Origin: Paracoccus sp. SCSIO 75233
GTDB lineage: Bacteria; Pseudomonadota; Alphaproteobacteria; Rhodobacterales; Rhodobacteraceae
Direction: 5' to 3'
DNA length: 64,000 nucleotides
Assembly: GCF_027912675.1 (NCBI RefSeq)
Contig: NZ_CP115757.1
Location: 2,605,501 to 2,669,500, forward strand
Shown: positions 46,499 to 55,979 of the stretch, one piece after another
How the letters are laid out: every line of letters starts with the position of its first letter
Position numbering within the stretch: the first letter of the stretch is position 1
The notes under the pieces: model-generated
The model's database searches: none
What the model was told of the DNA's origin: nothing
Seen by the model: the letters and a program-made list of their open reading frames with translations, nothing else
Made by a program: the position numbers and the translations under genes

Positions 46499-47566
46499 AT
46501 GCCTCGATCAGCAGTTTTCAGCGGCATCGCCACCCTCGGGATTGGCACGCTCGGGGGGCTTTGTTTCTTCTGGCTGAACCTGCCGCTGCCGTGGATTCTG
46601 GGCAGCCTTTCCGCGACGGCGCTGATCAGCCTGACGACAGAGTTCAGGCCTGCATTGCCAGCGGGATGGCGTAATGTCGCGCATATCATCATCGGCACGA
46701 TGCTGGGGGCGGGCTTTACGCCAGAGGTCATTTCCGGCGCGGCCAACTGGGCGATCAGCATTCTGGCGATGCTGCTGTTGTCCGCGGTCTTTTTCGCGGT
46801 CAATTACTGGGCCTTCCGCCGCCTGGGCCGGATGGACCGGACGACAGCGCTGTTTGCGGCCATGCCGGGCGGGATGGCGGTAATGACGTTGCTGGCGGAA
46901 GAATATGGTGCGGATGCTGGGAAGGTCGCGCTGAGCCATATTTCGCGCGTCATGGTGCTGCTGATAACCGCGCCCTTCGTCATTCAGGCGATTTCCGGGA
47001 TCGACGTGGCCGATGCCAATCAGGCGGCGTTCACGAATGCGGAGAGCATCATTCCCCGGCAACACGGGATACTCGCCCTTGCGGCAGTGCTGTCGTGGTT
47101 CGTGGCCAGACGTATCCCGATCCCCTCGGCCATGCTGCTGGTTCCGCTTTTCATCTCGGCGGCGCTGCATATGACCGGAACGATCTATGCCCATGTGCCG
47201 CCACATCTGTCCAACCTTGCCCAGATCGCCGTCGGTGCCAGTGTCGGAACCCGTTTCGGCGGATACCGGCTGCTGGATATTGTCCGGCATGGCTGGATGG
47301 GCGCAGTTGTCGCGGTCTTCATGGCCGCCGGTGCGTTGCTGGCCGCGCTCATCCTGGCGCCGTTGCTGGGTTACGGGTCGGCGGCGCTGTATATTTCCTA
47401 CCTTCCCGGCGGCGCGCCCGAATTGAGCGTCGTGGCGCTTGCCCTGATGATCCAGCCGGCGATGGTCGCGGCCCATCACGTCATCAGGATCTTCGCGATT
47501 GTGCTGGCGCTTCCATTGGCCGCACGCATCGTCAAGCGACAGGATCGGCAAGGCCCTGATGGCTGA
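46499..47566 (+). CDS. AbrB-family membrane protein (putative regulator/transporter)
   Basis: A 355-residue polytopic protein made of two homologous halves. Each half has the AbrB/duplication signature: LPLPWILGSLSATALISL and MPGGMAVMTLLAEEYGAD in the first, IPIPSAMLLVPLFISA and LPGGAPELSVVALALM in the second. Despite the family name it is unrelated to the AbrB DNA-binding regulator; E. coli AbrB is a member of unknown substrate. The array of TGTA repeats directly upstream suggests specific control. Confidence 0.87.
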   Translation: MPRSAVFSGIATLGIGTLGGLCFFWLNLPLPWILGSLSATALISLTTEFRPALPAGWRNVAHIIIGTMLGAGFTPEVISGAANWAISILAMLLLSAVFFAVNYWAFRRLGRMDRTTALFAAMPGGMAVMTLLAEEYGADAGKVALSHISRVMVLLITAPFVIQAISGIDVADANQAAFTNAESIIPRQHGILALAAVLSWFVARRIPIPSAMLLVPLFISAALHMTGTIYAHVPPHLSNLAQIAVGASVGTRFGGYRLLDIVRHGWMGAVVAVFMAAGALLAALILAPLLGYGSAALYISYLPGGAPELSVVALALMIQPAMVAAHHVIRIFAIVLALPLAARIVKRQDRQGPDG

Positions 47567-47673
47567 ACGCCCACAGCCCGCCAGCGTCCCGCCAACGCGC
47601 CCGAAAGAGGACGGGCACAGGGGGCTGACGCGACCGGAAATGCGGCCTATAGAAAGCGCAAACGGGAGTTTTC

Positions 47674-48288
47674 ATGGCCATTCATCTCTATCAGAACGAT
47701 TTGCCCGATGGGCTGGATCTCGGCCCGGTGGTGGCCATCGACACGGAAACGATGGGGCTCGACCCGCGCCGCGACCGGCTTTGCGTCGTGCAGCTGTCAT
47801 CGGGCGACGGAAATGCGCATCTTGTCCAGATTGCACAGGGGCAAAGCACGGCACCCAACCTGACACGGCTGCTGGCCGATCCGGGCGTCATCAAGCTGTT
47901 TCACTTCGGACGGTTCGACATCGCGGCGCTGTACAACGCGTTCGGCGTGCTGACGGCCCCGGTCTGGTGCACGAAAATCGCCTCCAAGCTGATCCGCACC
48001 TATACCGACCGGCACGGGCTGAAATATCTGCTGAGTTCGCTTCTGGATATCGACGTATCCAAGCAGCAGCAGACCTCCGACTGGGGCAGCGAGGTGCTGA
48101 GCGAGGCGCAACTGGAATATGCCGCGTCCGATGTGCTGTATCTGCACCAGCTCAAACATGCGCTGGAAGACCTGCTGATCCGCGAAGGGCGGCTGGAACT
48201 GGCGCAGAGCTGCTTCGACTTTCTGCCCACCCGTTCCCGGCTGGATCTGCTGGGCTGGGGGGATGACAACGACATCTATCATCACTAG
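47674..48288 (+). CDS. RNase D-like 3'-5' exonuclease (DEDDy)
   Basis: A 204-residue protein that consists of the DEDDy exonuclease domain alone, without the HRDC domains of full RNase D. Acidic metal ligands are in VVAIDTETMGLDP (DxE), HFGRFDIAAL (D), and YAASDVLYLHQL (the YxxxD pair). Typical of alphaproteobacterial short RNase D. A GGGAG ribosome site precedes the ATG. It is immediately followed by kdsD, the ATG abutting its TAG stop. Confidence 0.92.
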   Translation: MAIHLYQNDLPDGLDLGPVVAIDTETMGLDPRRDRLCVVQLSSGDGNAHLVQIAQGQSTAPNLTRLLADPGVIKLFHFGRFDIAALYNAFGVLTAPVWCTKIASKLIRTYTDRHGLKYLLSSLLDIDVSKQQQTSDWGSEVLSEAQLEYAASDVLYLHQLKHALEDLLIREGRLELAQSCFDFLPTRSRLDLLGWGDDNDIYHH

Positions 48289-49242
48289 ATGCCAGCAATG
48301 AGCAGATATCTCGATACAGCCCGCCGCGTCATCGCCACCGAGAATGCGGGGCTTGCGGCGCTTTCCGACAGCCTTGGCGCGTCTTTCGATCAGGCGGTCG
48401 AGACGATCCTTGCGGCAACGGGGCGTGTTGTCGTCTCCGGCATGGGGAAATCCGGGCATATCGGGCGGAAAATTGCGGCCACGCTGGCCTCTACCGGGAC
48501 GCCGGCGCAGTTCGTCCACCCGGCGGAGGCGAGCCACGGCGATCTGGGCATGGTGGCAAAGGGCGATGTGGCCATCGTGATTTCCAATTCCGGCGAGACA
48601 CCTGAAATTGCCGACATCGTGGCCCATACGCGGCGTTTCGACATTCCGCTGATCGGCATTGCCAGCCGGGAGAATTCCACGCTGATCCGGCAAAGCGACG
48701 TGGCCCTGTTGCTGCCCACGGCAGAGGAAGCCTGCGGCAAGGGGATCGTGCCGACCACCTCGACCACGATGACGCTGGCGCTTGGCGATGCGCTCGCCGT
48801 TGCGTTGATGGAGCATCGCCGGTTCACACCGGAGCATTTCCGCACCTTCCATCCCGGCGGCAAGCTGGGCGCGCAGCTGTCGCGGGTCGGCGATCTGATG
48901 CACGAAGACATGCCGCTCGTCGCCGAGGACACGCCGATGACCGACGCGCTGCTGACCATCAGCCAGAAGGGCTATGGTGTGACCGGCGTGACCGGCGCGG
49001 ACGGGCGTCTGGTCGGGATCATTACCGACGGTGACTTGCGGCGGCACATGGATGGGCTGCTGGACCGGCGGGCGGCGGATGTGATGACCGCCTCGCCCCG
49101 CACGATCCGCGCCGATCAGCTTGCCGAGGCAGCGCTCGCGGAGATGCAGTCGCGCAAGATCACCTGCCTGTTCGCCGTCGATGAAGGCGTGCCGCGCGGC
49201 ATTCTGCATATCCATGACTGCCTGCGCGCCGGGATGGTCTGA
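48289..49242 (+). CDS. kdsD: Arabinose-5-phosphate isomerase (KdsD/KpsF)
   Basis: A 317-residue enzyme converting ribulose 5-phosphate to arabinose 5-phosphate for KDO synthesis. Residues about 35-175 are a SIS domain (VVVSGMGKSGHIGRKIAATLASTGTPAQFVHPAEASHGDLGM, IVISNSGETPEI). Two CBS motifs follow (VAEDTPMTDALLTIS, IITDGDLRRHMD, ASPRTIRADQLAEAAL). Its stop overlaps the lptC start in TGATG. It leads the LPS-transport group. Confidence 0.95.
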   Translation: MPAMSRYLDTARRVIATENAGLAALSDSLGASFDQAVETILAATGRVVVSGMGKSGHIGRKIAATLASTGTPAQFVHPAEASHGDLGMVAKGDVAIVISNSGETPEIADIVAHTRRFDIPLIGIASRENSTLIRQSDVALLLPTAEEACGKGIVPTTSTTMTLALGDALAVALMEHRRFTPEHFRTFHPGGKLGAQLSRVGDLMHEDMPLVAEDTPMTDALLTISQKGYGVTGVTGADGRLVGIITDGDLRRHMDGLLDRRAADVMTASPRTIRADQLAEAALAEMQSRKITCLFAVDEGVPRGILHIHDCLRAGMV

Positions 49243-49808
49243 TGCGTTCGCGGCTGGTGGCATGGCTGCGCGTGGCGTTGCCGCTGGCGGCGCTGGCGAT
49301 CCTGTCGACGCTGTTCCTGTTCGGCAGCAAACCGGACCCCGACAATGCGATTCCCTATGCCGAGGTCGATGCCGAGGAACTGGCCCGCGATCCGCGCATG
49401 ACACGCCCGCAGTTTTCCGGCGTCACCGATAGCGGCTCGGAAATCACGCTGACTGCCAGCCGCGCCACGCCGGGCAGCACCGAACGGGCGGAGGCCGAAT
49501 CGCTGCGTCTCACCTATCGCGCGCCGGACGGGATCGCTGCCGATCTGACCGCGCCGCGCGCGCAGGTCGAGGATACGCTGATCCGGCTGGAGGGTGGGGT
49601 CTACATGACCACCTCCGACGGATGGGCGCTGACCATGCCCAGCATCGACACCGATCTTGAGGCAGGCCGGCTGGAGGGCGGCAACGGGCTGACTGCCTTC
49701 GCCCCGATGGGCAGGCTGGATGCGGATAAGCTGTCGGTTGAACGCAACGCAGACGGCGAGCATGTTCTGAATTTAACCGGCAATGTTCGTCTGATATACG
49801 AACCCTGA
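49242..49808 (+). CDS. lptC: LPS export component LptC
   Basis: A 188-residue bitopic inner-membrane protein that links the LptBFG extractor to LptA. It has one N-terminal helix (LRVALPLAALAILSTLFLF) and a periplasmic beta-jellyroll (RPQFSGVTDSGSEITLTASRA, GGVYMTTSDGW). Sequence conservation in LptC is low; the assignment leans on gene order kdsD-lptC-lptA-lptB and on the fold. Confidence 0.9.
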   Translation: MRSRLVAWLRVALPLAALAILSTLFLFGSKPDPDNAIPYAEVDAEELARDPRMTRPQFSGVTDSGSEITLTASRATPGSTERAEAESLRLTYRAPDGIAADLTAPRAQVEDTLIRLEGGVYMTTSDGWALTMPSIDTDLEAGRLEGGNGLTAFAPMGRLDADKLSVERNADGEHVLNLTGNVRLIYEP

Positions 49809-49830
49809 CCTTTCCCCGGAAGGAATGCAG

Positions 49831-50322
49831 ATGCTCCGCGCCCTGAGACTAGCCCTTGCGATAACCGCCCTGCCCCTCATCACCTCCGCAGCGATGGCGC
49901 AGAGCGTCGCTTTCGGTGCCATGAAGGCCGATGTGTCCCTGCCGGTCGAGGTGGCGGCGGATAATTTCAGCATAAACCAGAGCACCGGCATGGCCGAGTT
50001 CTCCGGCAATGTGCTGATCGGTCAGGGCGAGATGAAGCTGTCCGCCGATCAGGTCGTGGTGGAATATGCCGAGGGTGGCGAGAGCCGTATCCGGAACCTG
50101 CGGGCGACCGGCAATGTCACGCTTGTCAACGGACCCGGCGCGGCGGAGGCGCAGGAGGCGGTCTACGAGGTTTCCACCGGCGATATCACGCTGATCGGGG
50201 ATGTGTTGCTGACGCAGGGCGATAACGTCATGTCCGGCGAGCGGCTGACGGTCAATCTGGCCAATGGCACCGCGCAGGCCTCGGGCCGTGTGCGCACCGT
50301 CTTGCAGCCCGGAAGCAACTGA
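49831..50322 (+). CDS. lptA: Periplasmic LPS bridge protein LptA
   Basis: A 163-residue secreted OstA-type protein. The signal peptide ends TSAAMAQ. The jellyroll repeats are [43 protein letters not shown] and [24 protein letters not shown]. The second of two close ATG codons (49831) is preferred because GGAAGG lies 7 nt before it. It polymerises between LptC and the LptDE translocon. Its stop overlaps lptB in TGATG. Confidence 0.93.
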   Translation: MLRALRLALAITALPLITSAAMAQSVAFGAMKADVSLPVEVAADNFSINQSTGMAEFSGNVLIGQGEMKLSADQVVVEYAEGGESRIRNLRATGNVTLVNGPGAAEAQEAVYEVSTGDITLIGDVLLTQGDNVMSGERLTVNLANGTAQASGRVRTVLQPGSN

Positions 50323-51071
50323 TGCGCGGCGACGAGATCGGGCTGCATGAGGGGCTGTCGGTCCGCAATCTGCGCAAATCCTATCGCAAGCGGCTGGTCA
50401 TCCGCGATATGTCGATGGATCTGGCACAGGGCGAGGTCGTGGCGCTGCTTGGCCCGAACGGGTCCGGCAAGACGACGTGTTTTTATTGCATCGCAGGCCT
50501 CGTCGCGCCCGATTCCGGTCAGGTCATGATCGATTCGCAAGATGCCACCGGCCTGCCGATGTATCGCCGCGCGCGCATGGGGATCGGCTATCTGCCGCAG
50601 GAAATGTCGATTTTCCGTGGTCTTTCGGTCGAGGATAATATCATGGCCGTGCTGGAAGTCACCGAACCCAGCCCCCATCACCGGCGGGAGCGGCTGGAGG
50701 AGTTGCTGGGCGAGTTTTCCATCGGTCATATCCGCAACGCCTCCGCGATGGCCCTGTCAGGCGGGGAGCGGCGGCGCGCGGAAATCGCCCGCTGTCTGGC
50801 GTCGGACCCGAAATATCTGCTGCTGGACGAACCCTTTGCCGGGGTCGATCCGATCGCCGTGAACGATATTCGCGGGCTGGTGCAGGACCTCAAGCAGCGC
50901 GGCATCGGGGTTCTGATCACCGATCACAATGTCCGCGAAACGCTGGGCATCGTGGATCGCGCCTATATCCTGCATGACGGGCATGTGCTGATGTCGGGCA
51001 CGACAGATGACATCGTTGCCGACCCGCGTGTGCGTGAGGTTTATCTGGGCGACAGCTTCTCGCTCAACTGA
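50322..51071 (+). CDS. lptB: LPS export ATPase LptB
   Basis: A 249-residue ATPase. Walker A is GPNGSGKTT, the Q-loop [19 protein letters not shown] is characteristic of LptB, signature [17 protein letters not shown], Walker [18 protein letters not shown]-loop [11 protein letters not shown]. It powers LPS extraction with LptF/LptG, which are not in the window. In many proteobacteria rpoN follows; here hpf follows instead after 146 bp. Confidence 0.96.
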   Translation: MRGDEIGLHEGLSVRNLRKSYRKRLVIRDMSMDLAQGEVVALLGPNGSGKTTCFYCIAGLVAPDSGQVMIDSQDATGLPMYRRARMGIGYLPQEMSIFRGLSVEDNIMAVLEVTEPSPHHRRERLEELLGEFSIGHIRNASAMALSGGERRRAEIARCLASDPKYLLLDEPFAGVDPIAVNDIRGLVQDLKQRGIGVLITDHNVRETLGIVDRAYILHDGHVLMSGTTDDIVADPRVREVYLGDSFSLN

Positions 51072-51217
51072 CGCTGCGTTGCGTGCGCGCCGGACAAATT
51101 GGGCGATTTCCGCTGCACCCGCATCGTTGACAGAAACGCGGCCCTCTTCCAGACTGAATCAGCCCGGTTTGGCCTCGCCCCGTTCAGGTGAGGGCCGGGC
51201 AAAGAAAGGAAAAAACA

Positions 51218-51796
51218 ATGCGCTATCAGATCAGTGGTAAACAGATAGACGTGGGTGAGGCACTGACCCAGCATGTTCAGGATGAGCTGGGTGAAACGAT
51301 CGGTAAATATTCCCAGAGGCCGACCGAAGCCATCGTCACCTTCTCCAAGAAGGCGCATATGCTGGTCTGCGATGCACTTGTTCATCTGTCCACTGGCTTG
51401 ACCGTGCAGGCAAAAGGCGAGGCGAACGAAATTTACGCAGCGTTCGAGGCCGCGCGCGAGAAGATGGACAAGCAGCTTCGCCGTTACAAACGCAGGCTGA
51501 AAGATCATCACAAAGACCGTTCTTCCCCGGTTGAATACGGTGCGGCCGGGTTGTATGTCCTGCCCGCCGACGAGGAAGAGTGGGAATCACAGGACGAGAC
51601 CGGCCTGCAACCCATTATCGTCGCAGAAATGGAATCGCGCGTGCCGACGCTTTCGGTTGGCGACGCAGTTATGCAAATGGAACTGGCGGGGGCACCCCTT
51701 TTGGTATTCCGTAACGAGAAACACGGGGGTGTGAATGTCGTGCACCGCCGCGATGACGGCAATATCGGCTGGATCGACCCGCGCAATATCAGGTAA
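51218..51796 (+). CDS. hpf: Ribosome hibernation promoting factor, long form
   Basis: A 192-residue protein. The N-terminal ~100 residues are the RaiA/HPF ribosome-binding domain (MRYQISGKQIDVGEALTQHVQDELGE). The C-terminal ~60 residues (AEMESRVPTLSVGDAVMQMELAGAPLLVFRNEKHGG) are the dimerisation domain of long HPF, which forms 100S ribosomes on its own. Start at 51218 follows AAAGGAAA. A TTGACA at 51127-51132 may be its -35 box. It precedes ptsN. Confidence 0.94.
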   Translation: MRYQISGKQIDVGEALTQHVQDELGETIGKYSQRPTEAIVTFSKKAHMLVCDALVHLSTGLTVQAKGEANEIYAAFEAAREKMDKQLRRYKRRLKDHHKDRSSPVEYGAAGLYVLPADEEEWESQDETGLQPIIVAEMESRVPTLSVGDAVMQMELAGAPLLVFRNEKHGGVNVVHRRDDGNIGWIDPRNIR

Positions 51797-51859
51797 CCGC
51801 ATCTGGCGGAATACTGTCCCGGATCAGGACGGTCCGGGGCAGTAAGAGGACGCGCAACA

Positions 51860-52324
51860 ATGCAGATCAGCAACATCGTCAAACCTGCCGCCGTGAGGGC
51901 ATTTCCGCAGGTTGGATCGAAGAAGCGACTATTTCAGGACATGGCGGAGCTTGCCGGGCAAGCCTACGGGGTCGACCCGAGCGTGACGCTCGACGCGTTG
52001 CAGGAACGCGAGAGCCTTGGCCCGACCGGCGTCGGCAACGGCGTCGCCCTGCCTCATGCGCGGCTGCACGGGCTGCCCTCGGTTGCGGGGGTTTTCGTAA
52101 AGCTGGAAAAACCGCTGGATTTCGACGCGGTCGACCGGCAGCCCGTCGATCTGGTCTTTGCCCTGCTGGCGCCCAAGGGCAGCGGCGTGGACCATCTGAA
52201 GGCACTTGCACTGGTGTCCCGGACGCTCAGGGACGCGGATCTGCGCGATAAGCTGCGGGCGAATAACGACGCGGCGGCGCTGCATGCCATTCTGTCCTCG
52301 GGTCCGGGGGTACAGGCGGCGTGA
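51860..52324 (+). CDS. ptsN: PTS IIA-Ntr regulatory protein PtsN
   Basis: A 154-residue EIIA-Ntr protein. The phosphorylated His66 is in GVALPHARLHGL; KLEKPLDFDAVDRQPVDLVFALLAPKGSGVDHLKALALVSR is the family's conserved core. It takes phosphate from NPr and controls potassium and nitrogen/carbon balance. It follows hpf, as in the common lptB-rpoN-hpf-ptsN order, but without rpoN. Confidence 0.95.
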   Translation: MQISNIVKPAAVRAFPQVGSKKRLFQDMAELAGQAYGVDPSVTLDALQERESLGPTGVGNGVALPHARLHGLPSVAGVFVKLEKPLDFDAVDRQPVDLVFALLAPKGSGVDHLKALALVSRTLRDADLRDKLRANNDAAALHAILSSGPGVQAA

Positions 52325-52381
52325 TTTGGCGTTAAGCCGATTCGCCCCTATATTCGTCAGATACAGCAGGAGGACTGTTCA

Positions 52382-52573
52382 ATGACGAAAACCTTGACCG
52401 ATCACGAGCGCAGCACCGGTAATGGCCGCGTGCGTTCTTATGTGACGCAGGAACGGAAATCGGGCATCCACCCCTCAATTGCAGCGCTACACCGCCGCCC
52501 GCATGGCCGCGATGGCGATGACAGCCGCAAAACCAGCGAATACGCCCGGATCGAGCGCGGCCGCGAGACCTGA
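52382..52573 (+). CDS. Small basic protein of unknown function
   Basis: A 63-residue ORF, rich in Arg, His, Asp and Glu, with no hydrophobic segment. Two facts support it: a textbook AGGAGG ribosome site 8 nt before its ATG, and strong G/C preference at third codon positions. It lies 57 bp after ptsN on the same strand and its stop abuts the convergent mutY stop. I do not recognise the family. A TTG-started overlapping frame is likely a shadow. Confidence 0.55.
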   Translation: MTKTLTDHERSTGNGRVRSYVTQERKSGIHPSIAALHRRPHGRDGDDSRKTSEYARIERGRET

Positions 52574-53599
52574 TCAAGGCAGCGCCGTTTTCGCGCGTTT
52601 CCACACTTTCCGCATCAGCCCCGGCAGGTCGCTGGGGCTGAAATCGTTCAGATCGACCCATTCCTGTGCAGAACCCGTCCGCAATTGCTCGCCGATGCGC
52701 GCCACCCGCACCTCCATATCCAGCGAGAAATGGGTGAAGACATGGTTAACCGGATCGAGCCGCTGCCAATCCGCCTTCACCGGAGGGGCCGCCTCCGTCC
52801 CGTCCCAACCGGCTGACGGGAAAGCCAGCGTTCCGCCCAGCAGACCCTTTGGCGGGCGGCGTTCCAGCAGGATACGCTCCCCGCTCAGCACAACCCAGGC
52901 CACGCCCTCGCGCCGGGGCTTGGCGGGTTTCGCCGCACGGCGGGGCAGGTCTGCGGCGATCCCTTGGGCACGGGCGTCGCATTTCTGGACAAGCGGGCAG
53001 ATCGCACAGGCCGGATTGCGCGGCGTGCAGATCGTCGCGCCGAGATCCATCATCGCCTGCGCGAAATCGCCGGGCCTCTGCTGCGGGGTCAGGGTCTCCG
53101 CCAGCTTCACAAGCTCGGGCTTGGCGGCGGGCAAGGGCGTCTGCACAGCAAAGAGGCGCGCGACCACCCGTTCGACATTGCCATCCACGACCGTTTCCGG
53201 CTGATCATAGGCAATCGCCGCAATCGCAGCCGAGGTGTAAGGGCCGATCCCCGGCAGCGCCTGCAGGCCCGCCCGCGTGGCAGGGAACGCCCCGCCCGAA
53301 GCCACCACCTGCCGCGCGCAGGCCAGCAGATTGCGGGCGCGGGCGTAGTAGCCAAGCCCGGCCCATTCCGCCATCACCTGCTCGTCACGCGCGGCGGCAA
53401 GATCGCCCACGCCGGGCCAGAGCGTCGTGAAACGCTCGTAATACGCCTTGACCGCTGCAACCGTCGTCTGCTGCAACATGATCTCTGACAGCCACACCCG
53501 ATACGGATCGGCCCGCCCCTGCCCGGGCGGCACCCGCCACGGAAGCTGGCGCGCATGGCGGTCATACCAGGCCAGAAGCTCGGGCGCGATTTCACGCAT
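52574..53599 (-). CDS. mutY: A/G-specific adenine glycosylase MutY
   Basis: A 341-residue base-excision repair enzyme removing A opposite 8-oxoG. The catalytic Glu39 is in VWLSEIMLQQTTV, the helix-hairpin-helix is LPGIGPYTSAAIAAIAY, and the catalytic Asp is in VVDGNVERV. The 4Fe-4S loop is CTPRNPACAICPLVQKC, the C-X6-C-X2-C-X5-C pattern. The C-terminal NUDIX-like domain (LLERRPPKGLLGGTLAFPSAGW) reads the 8-oxoG. It is divergent from the DciA-like gene. Confidence 0.97.
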   Translation of the reverse strand: MREIAPELLAWYDRHARQLPWRVPPGQGRADPYRVWLSEIMLQQTTVAAVKAYYERFTTLWPGVGDLAAARDEQVMAEWAGLGYYARARNLLACARQVVASGGAFPATRAGLQALPGIGPYTSAAIAAIAYDQPETVVDGNVERVVARLFAVQTPLPAAKPELVKLAETLTPQQRPGDFAQAMMDLGATICTPRNPACAICPLVQKCDARAQGIAADLPRRAAKPAKPRREGVAWVVLSGERILLERRPPKGLLGGTLAFPSAGWDGTEAAPPVKADWQRLDPVNHVFTHFSLDMEVRVARIGEQLRTGSAQEWVDLNDFSPSDLPGLMRKVWKRAKTALP

Positions 53600-53683
53600 G
53601 GTTCACGGTTTTTTTGATCTGGCTCACTGGCATCCCGGTCGCGGCTTGATACTATGCACATGTTTTTAACTGCGGAGCGCCGC

Positions 53684-54208
53684 ATGTCACAGCCCCCTCG
53701 CAGATCGCGCGGGTTCCGGCAGGCCGCCAGCCTTGTCGCCGCACCGATCCGAAGCGCCGCCGAGGGGCGGGGTTTCGCCGTGGCGCGGTTGCTGACCCAT
53801 TGGGAGGAAACCGTCGGGCCGGAAACCGCAGCCCGCGCGCGCCCGGTGAAGATATCGCATTCCCGTGGCAGCTTCGGCGCGACCCTGACCCTGCTGACGA
53901 CCGGGGCCCATGCGCCGCTGCTGGAAATGCAGCTTCCCCAGATCCGTGACCGGGTGAACGCCTGTTACGGTTATAACGCCGTGTCCCGGGTCAAGCTGAC
54001 CCAGACCGCGCCAACCGGCTTTGCGCAAGGTCACGCACAACTCGGACAGCCCCGTCAGGCACCATCCGCCCCGGACCCGGAAACCCGCCGTGCCGCCGCT
54101 GCCCTGGCCGCAGGAATAGACGACCCCGATCTGCAAGCCGCCCTGACGCGTCTGGCAGAGCTCAAACTGGCCCGCGAGGGCCGAAAAAACCGAAAGGCCT
54201 GTTTATGA
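53684..54208 (+). CDS. DUF721 / DciA-like protein
   Basis: A 174-residue protein. Residues 1-110 match DUF721: RSRGFRQAASLVAAPIRSAAEGRGFAVARLLTHWEETVGPETAARARPVKI, then LTLLTTGAHAPLLEMQLPQIRDRVNACYGY. DciA proteins help load replicative helicase in bacteria lacking DnaC. The C-terminal ~60 residues are Ala/Pro-rich and probably flexible. ATG at 53684 has GGAG 8 nt upstream. It overlaps the dsbA-like gene by 4 bp (ATGA). Confidence 0.85.
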   Translation: MSQPPRRSRGFRQAASLVAAPIRSAAEGRGFAVARLLTHWEETVGPETAARARPVKISHSRGSFGATLTLLTTGAHAPLLEMQLPQIRDRVNACYGYNAVSRVKLTQTAPTGFAQGHAQLGQPRQAPSAPDPETRRAAAALAAGIDDPDLQAALTRLAELKLAREGRKNRKACL

Positions 54209-54918
54209 GCTTCGAACTTCGTTACCTTCTGTCCGTCTCGATTTTCTCGGCGGCGCTCGCAATGCCCGCATTGGCGCAAGACAGCGCGGCGGAGGCAGAC
54301 AATGCCGAAGCGCAGGCAACCGAAACCGCGCCGGCAGAAGCCGCCGAGGCGGAAGCCGTGGAGCCGGTGATCCTCGACGATCTGTTTCTGGGCGAAGAAA
54401 CCGCGCCGCTGACGATCTATGAATATGCCAGCTTCACCTGCCCGCATTGCGCGAATTTCCATGTCGAGAGCTTTCCGAAGCTGAAGGCCGAATATATCGA
54501 CACCGGCAAGGTCCGCTTTGCGCAGCGGGACGTGTATTTCGATCAGGTCGGGCTGTGGGCCGGTATCCTCGCCCGCTGTGAGGAGGACAAGTTCTACCCG
54601 ATCGCCGACATGCTGCTCAGCGAGCAGAACGACTGGATGAGTGCCGCGAATGGCGAGGAGCTGGTCGGCTCACTGCGCAAGATCGGCGCGAAGGCGGGGA
54701 TGACGCCCGAGCAGATCGATGCCTGCTGGGCCGATGAGACCCGCGTCGAAAACCTTGTCGCGACGTTCCAGAAAAACGCGACCGAAGACAATATCGAAGG
54801 CACCCCGACCTTCGTCATCGGTGGCGAGCTGGTCCAGAACCAGCCTTGGGAAGACCTCAAGGCCGTCATCGACGAGAAGCTGGCCGAGGCTGATACCGGC
54901 GAAGCTGCGGCGGAATAA
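54205..54918 (+). CDS. DsbA-family periplasmic thiol:disulfide oxidoreductase
   Basis: A 237-residue exported thioredoxin-fold protein. The signal peptide ends MPALAQ; an Ala/Glu-rich linker of about 30 residues follows. The active site is CPHC at residues 79-82, in YEYASFTCPHCANFHVES, and the cis-Pro loop is GTPTFVIGG. It belongs to the BdbD/DsbA-like branch common in alphaproteobacteria. It follows the DciA-like gene in an operon. Confidence 0.92.
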   Translation: MSFELRYLLSVSIFSAALAMPALAQDSAAEADNAEAQATETAPAEAAEAEAVEPVILDDLFLGEETAPLTIYEYASFTCPHCANFHVESFPKLKAEYIDTGKVRFAQRDVYFDQVGLWAGILARCEEDKFYPIADMLLSEQNDWMSAANGEELVGSLRKIGAKAGMTPEQIDACWADETRVENLVATFQKNATEDNIEGTPTFVIGGELVQNQPWEDLKAVIDEKLAEADTGEAAAE

Positions 54919-54968
54919 ACTGCCATATCAGGCGATCACGCGATCCGGGCGGTTTCGTATCGGCCGGA

Positions 54969-55979
54969 TCAGCCGGCTTCGCGGGCGTCTTTCATCAGCG
55001 GTTGCAGCAACGCGTCCAGCCCCGCCCAATCGTCAAGCTCAAGCCGGACCGGAACCGCCAGAACATGCCGCCGGAAATCTGGTGGCAGACGAACGGCGTC
55101 CTTCTCTGTCGTGACAAGCTGTGCGCCGGTCAGATGCGATTCCGTGGCCAGGCGCTGGATCAGGGCGGTTGTGAAGGGCTGGTGATCCTCAAGCGCCTCC
55201 GCCCTTACGACATCCGCGCCGAGGTCGCGCAGCGTGGCGAAGAATTTCTCCGGATGGCCGATCCCGGCGAAGGCCAGCACCCGCTGATCCGCCCAGTCGA
55301 TGCCGGTCTGAAGCGGCCGCAATGCGCCGCGAAAATGCGGCAAATCGATCGCATCGCCCCAAGCCTTGTCGAACCGCGCCTGCATTGCGTCCGGCCCGAT
55401 GGAGATGACCGCATCGGCGCGTGACAGCCCTTTGGACACCGGCTCCCGCAGCGGACCCGCAGGAAGGCAAAGCCCGTTGCCGAACCCCTTCGCCGCGTCA
55501 ACGACGACAAGCGAAATATCATGATGAAGCGCCGGGTCCTGAAACCCGTCATCGAGAAGGATGATCTGCGCGCCATCCGCGACGGCGGCCTGCGCACCGG
55601 CCTTCCGGTCATCCGCAACCCAGACCGGCGCGAAGGCCGACATCAGCAGCGGCTCATCACCCACCTGATCGGCAGTATGTTCCCGCTCGCTGACGCGCGT
55701 CGGTGCCTTGATCGTTCCGCCAAAACCCCGGCTGACAATCTGAACTGCGATATCTTTCGCCAGAAGATGCTGGGCCAGCGCGATCACGGTCGGGGTCTTG
55801 CCGGTCCCGCCAGCATTGATATTACCCACGCAGATCACCGGAACACCGACACGCGCCCGCGCGCCCTTGCCAAGCCGCCGCGCCGTCCCGGCAGCGTAAA
55901 TCCCGCCGAGAGGTCGCAGCAATTGCGCCGACAGCGATGCCGGACGACGAAACCAGAAGGCGGGGGCGCGACGGCTCAT
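54969..55979 (-). CDS. lpxK: Tetraacyldisaccharide 4'-kinase LpxK
   Basis: A 336-residue membrane-associated kinase that adds the 4'-phosphate to lipid A precursor. The P-loop is [14 protein letters not shown] (residues 51-64), followed by [10 protein letters not shown], the DEPLLMSAF region and [15 protein letters not shown]. Its start overlaps the KDO-transferase-like stop by 4 bp, so both act in lipid A-KDO assembly. Confidence 0.95.
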   Translation of the reverse strand: MSRRAPAFWFRRPASLSAQLLRPLGGIYAAGTARRLGKGARARVGVPVICVGNINAGGTGKTPTVIALAQHLLAKDIAVQIVSRGFGGTIKAPTRVSEREHTADQVGDEPLLMSAFAPVWVADDRKAGAQAAVADGAQIILLDDGFQDPALHHDISLVVVDAAKGFGNGLCLPAGPLREPVSKGLSRADAVISIGPDAMQARFDKAWGDAIDLPHFRGALRPLQTGIDWADQRVLAFAGIGHPEKFFATLRDLGADVVRAEALEDHQPFTTALIQRLATESHLTGAQLVTTEKDAVRLPPDFRRHVLAVPVRLELDDWAGLDALLQPLMKDAREAG

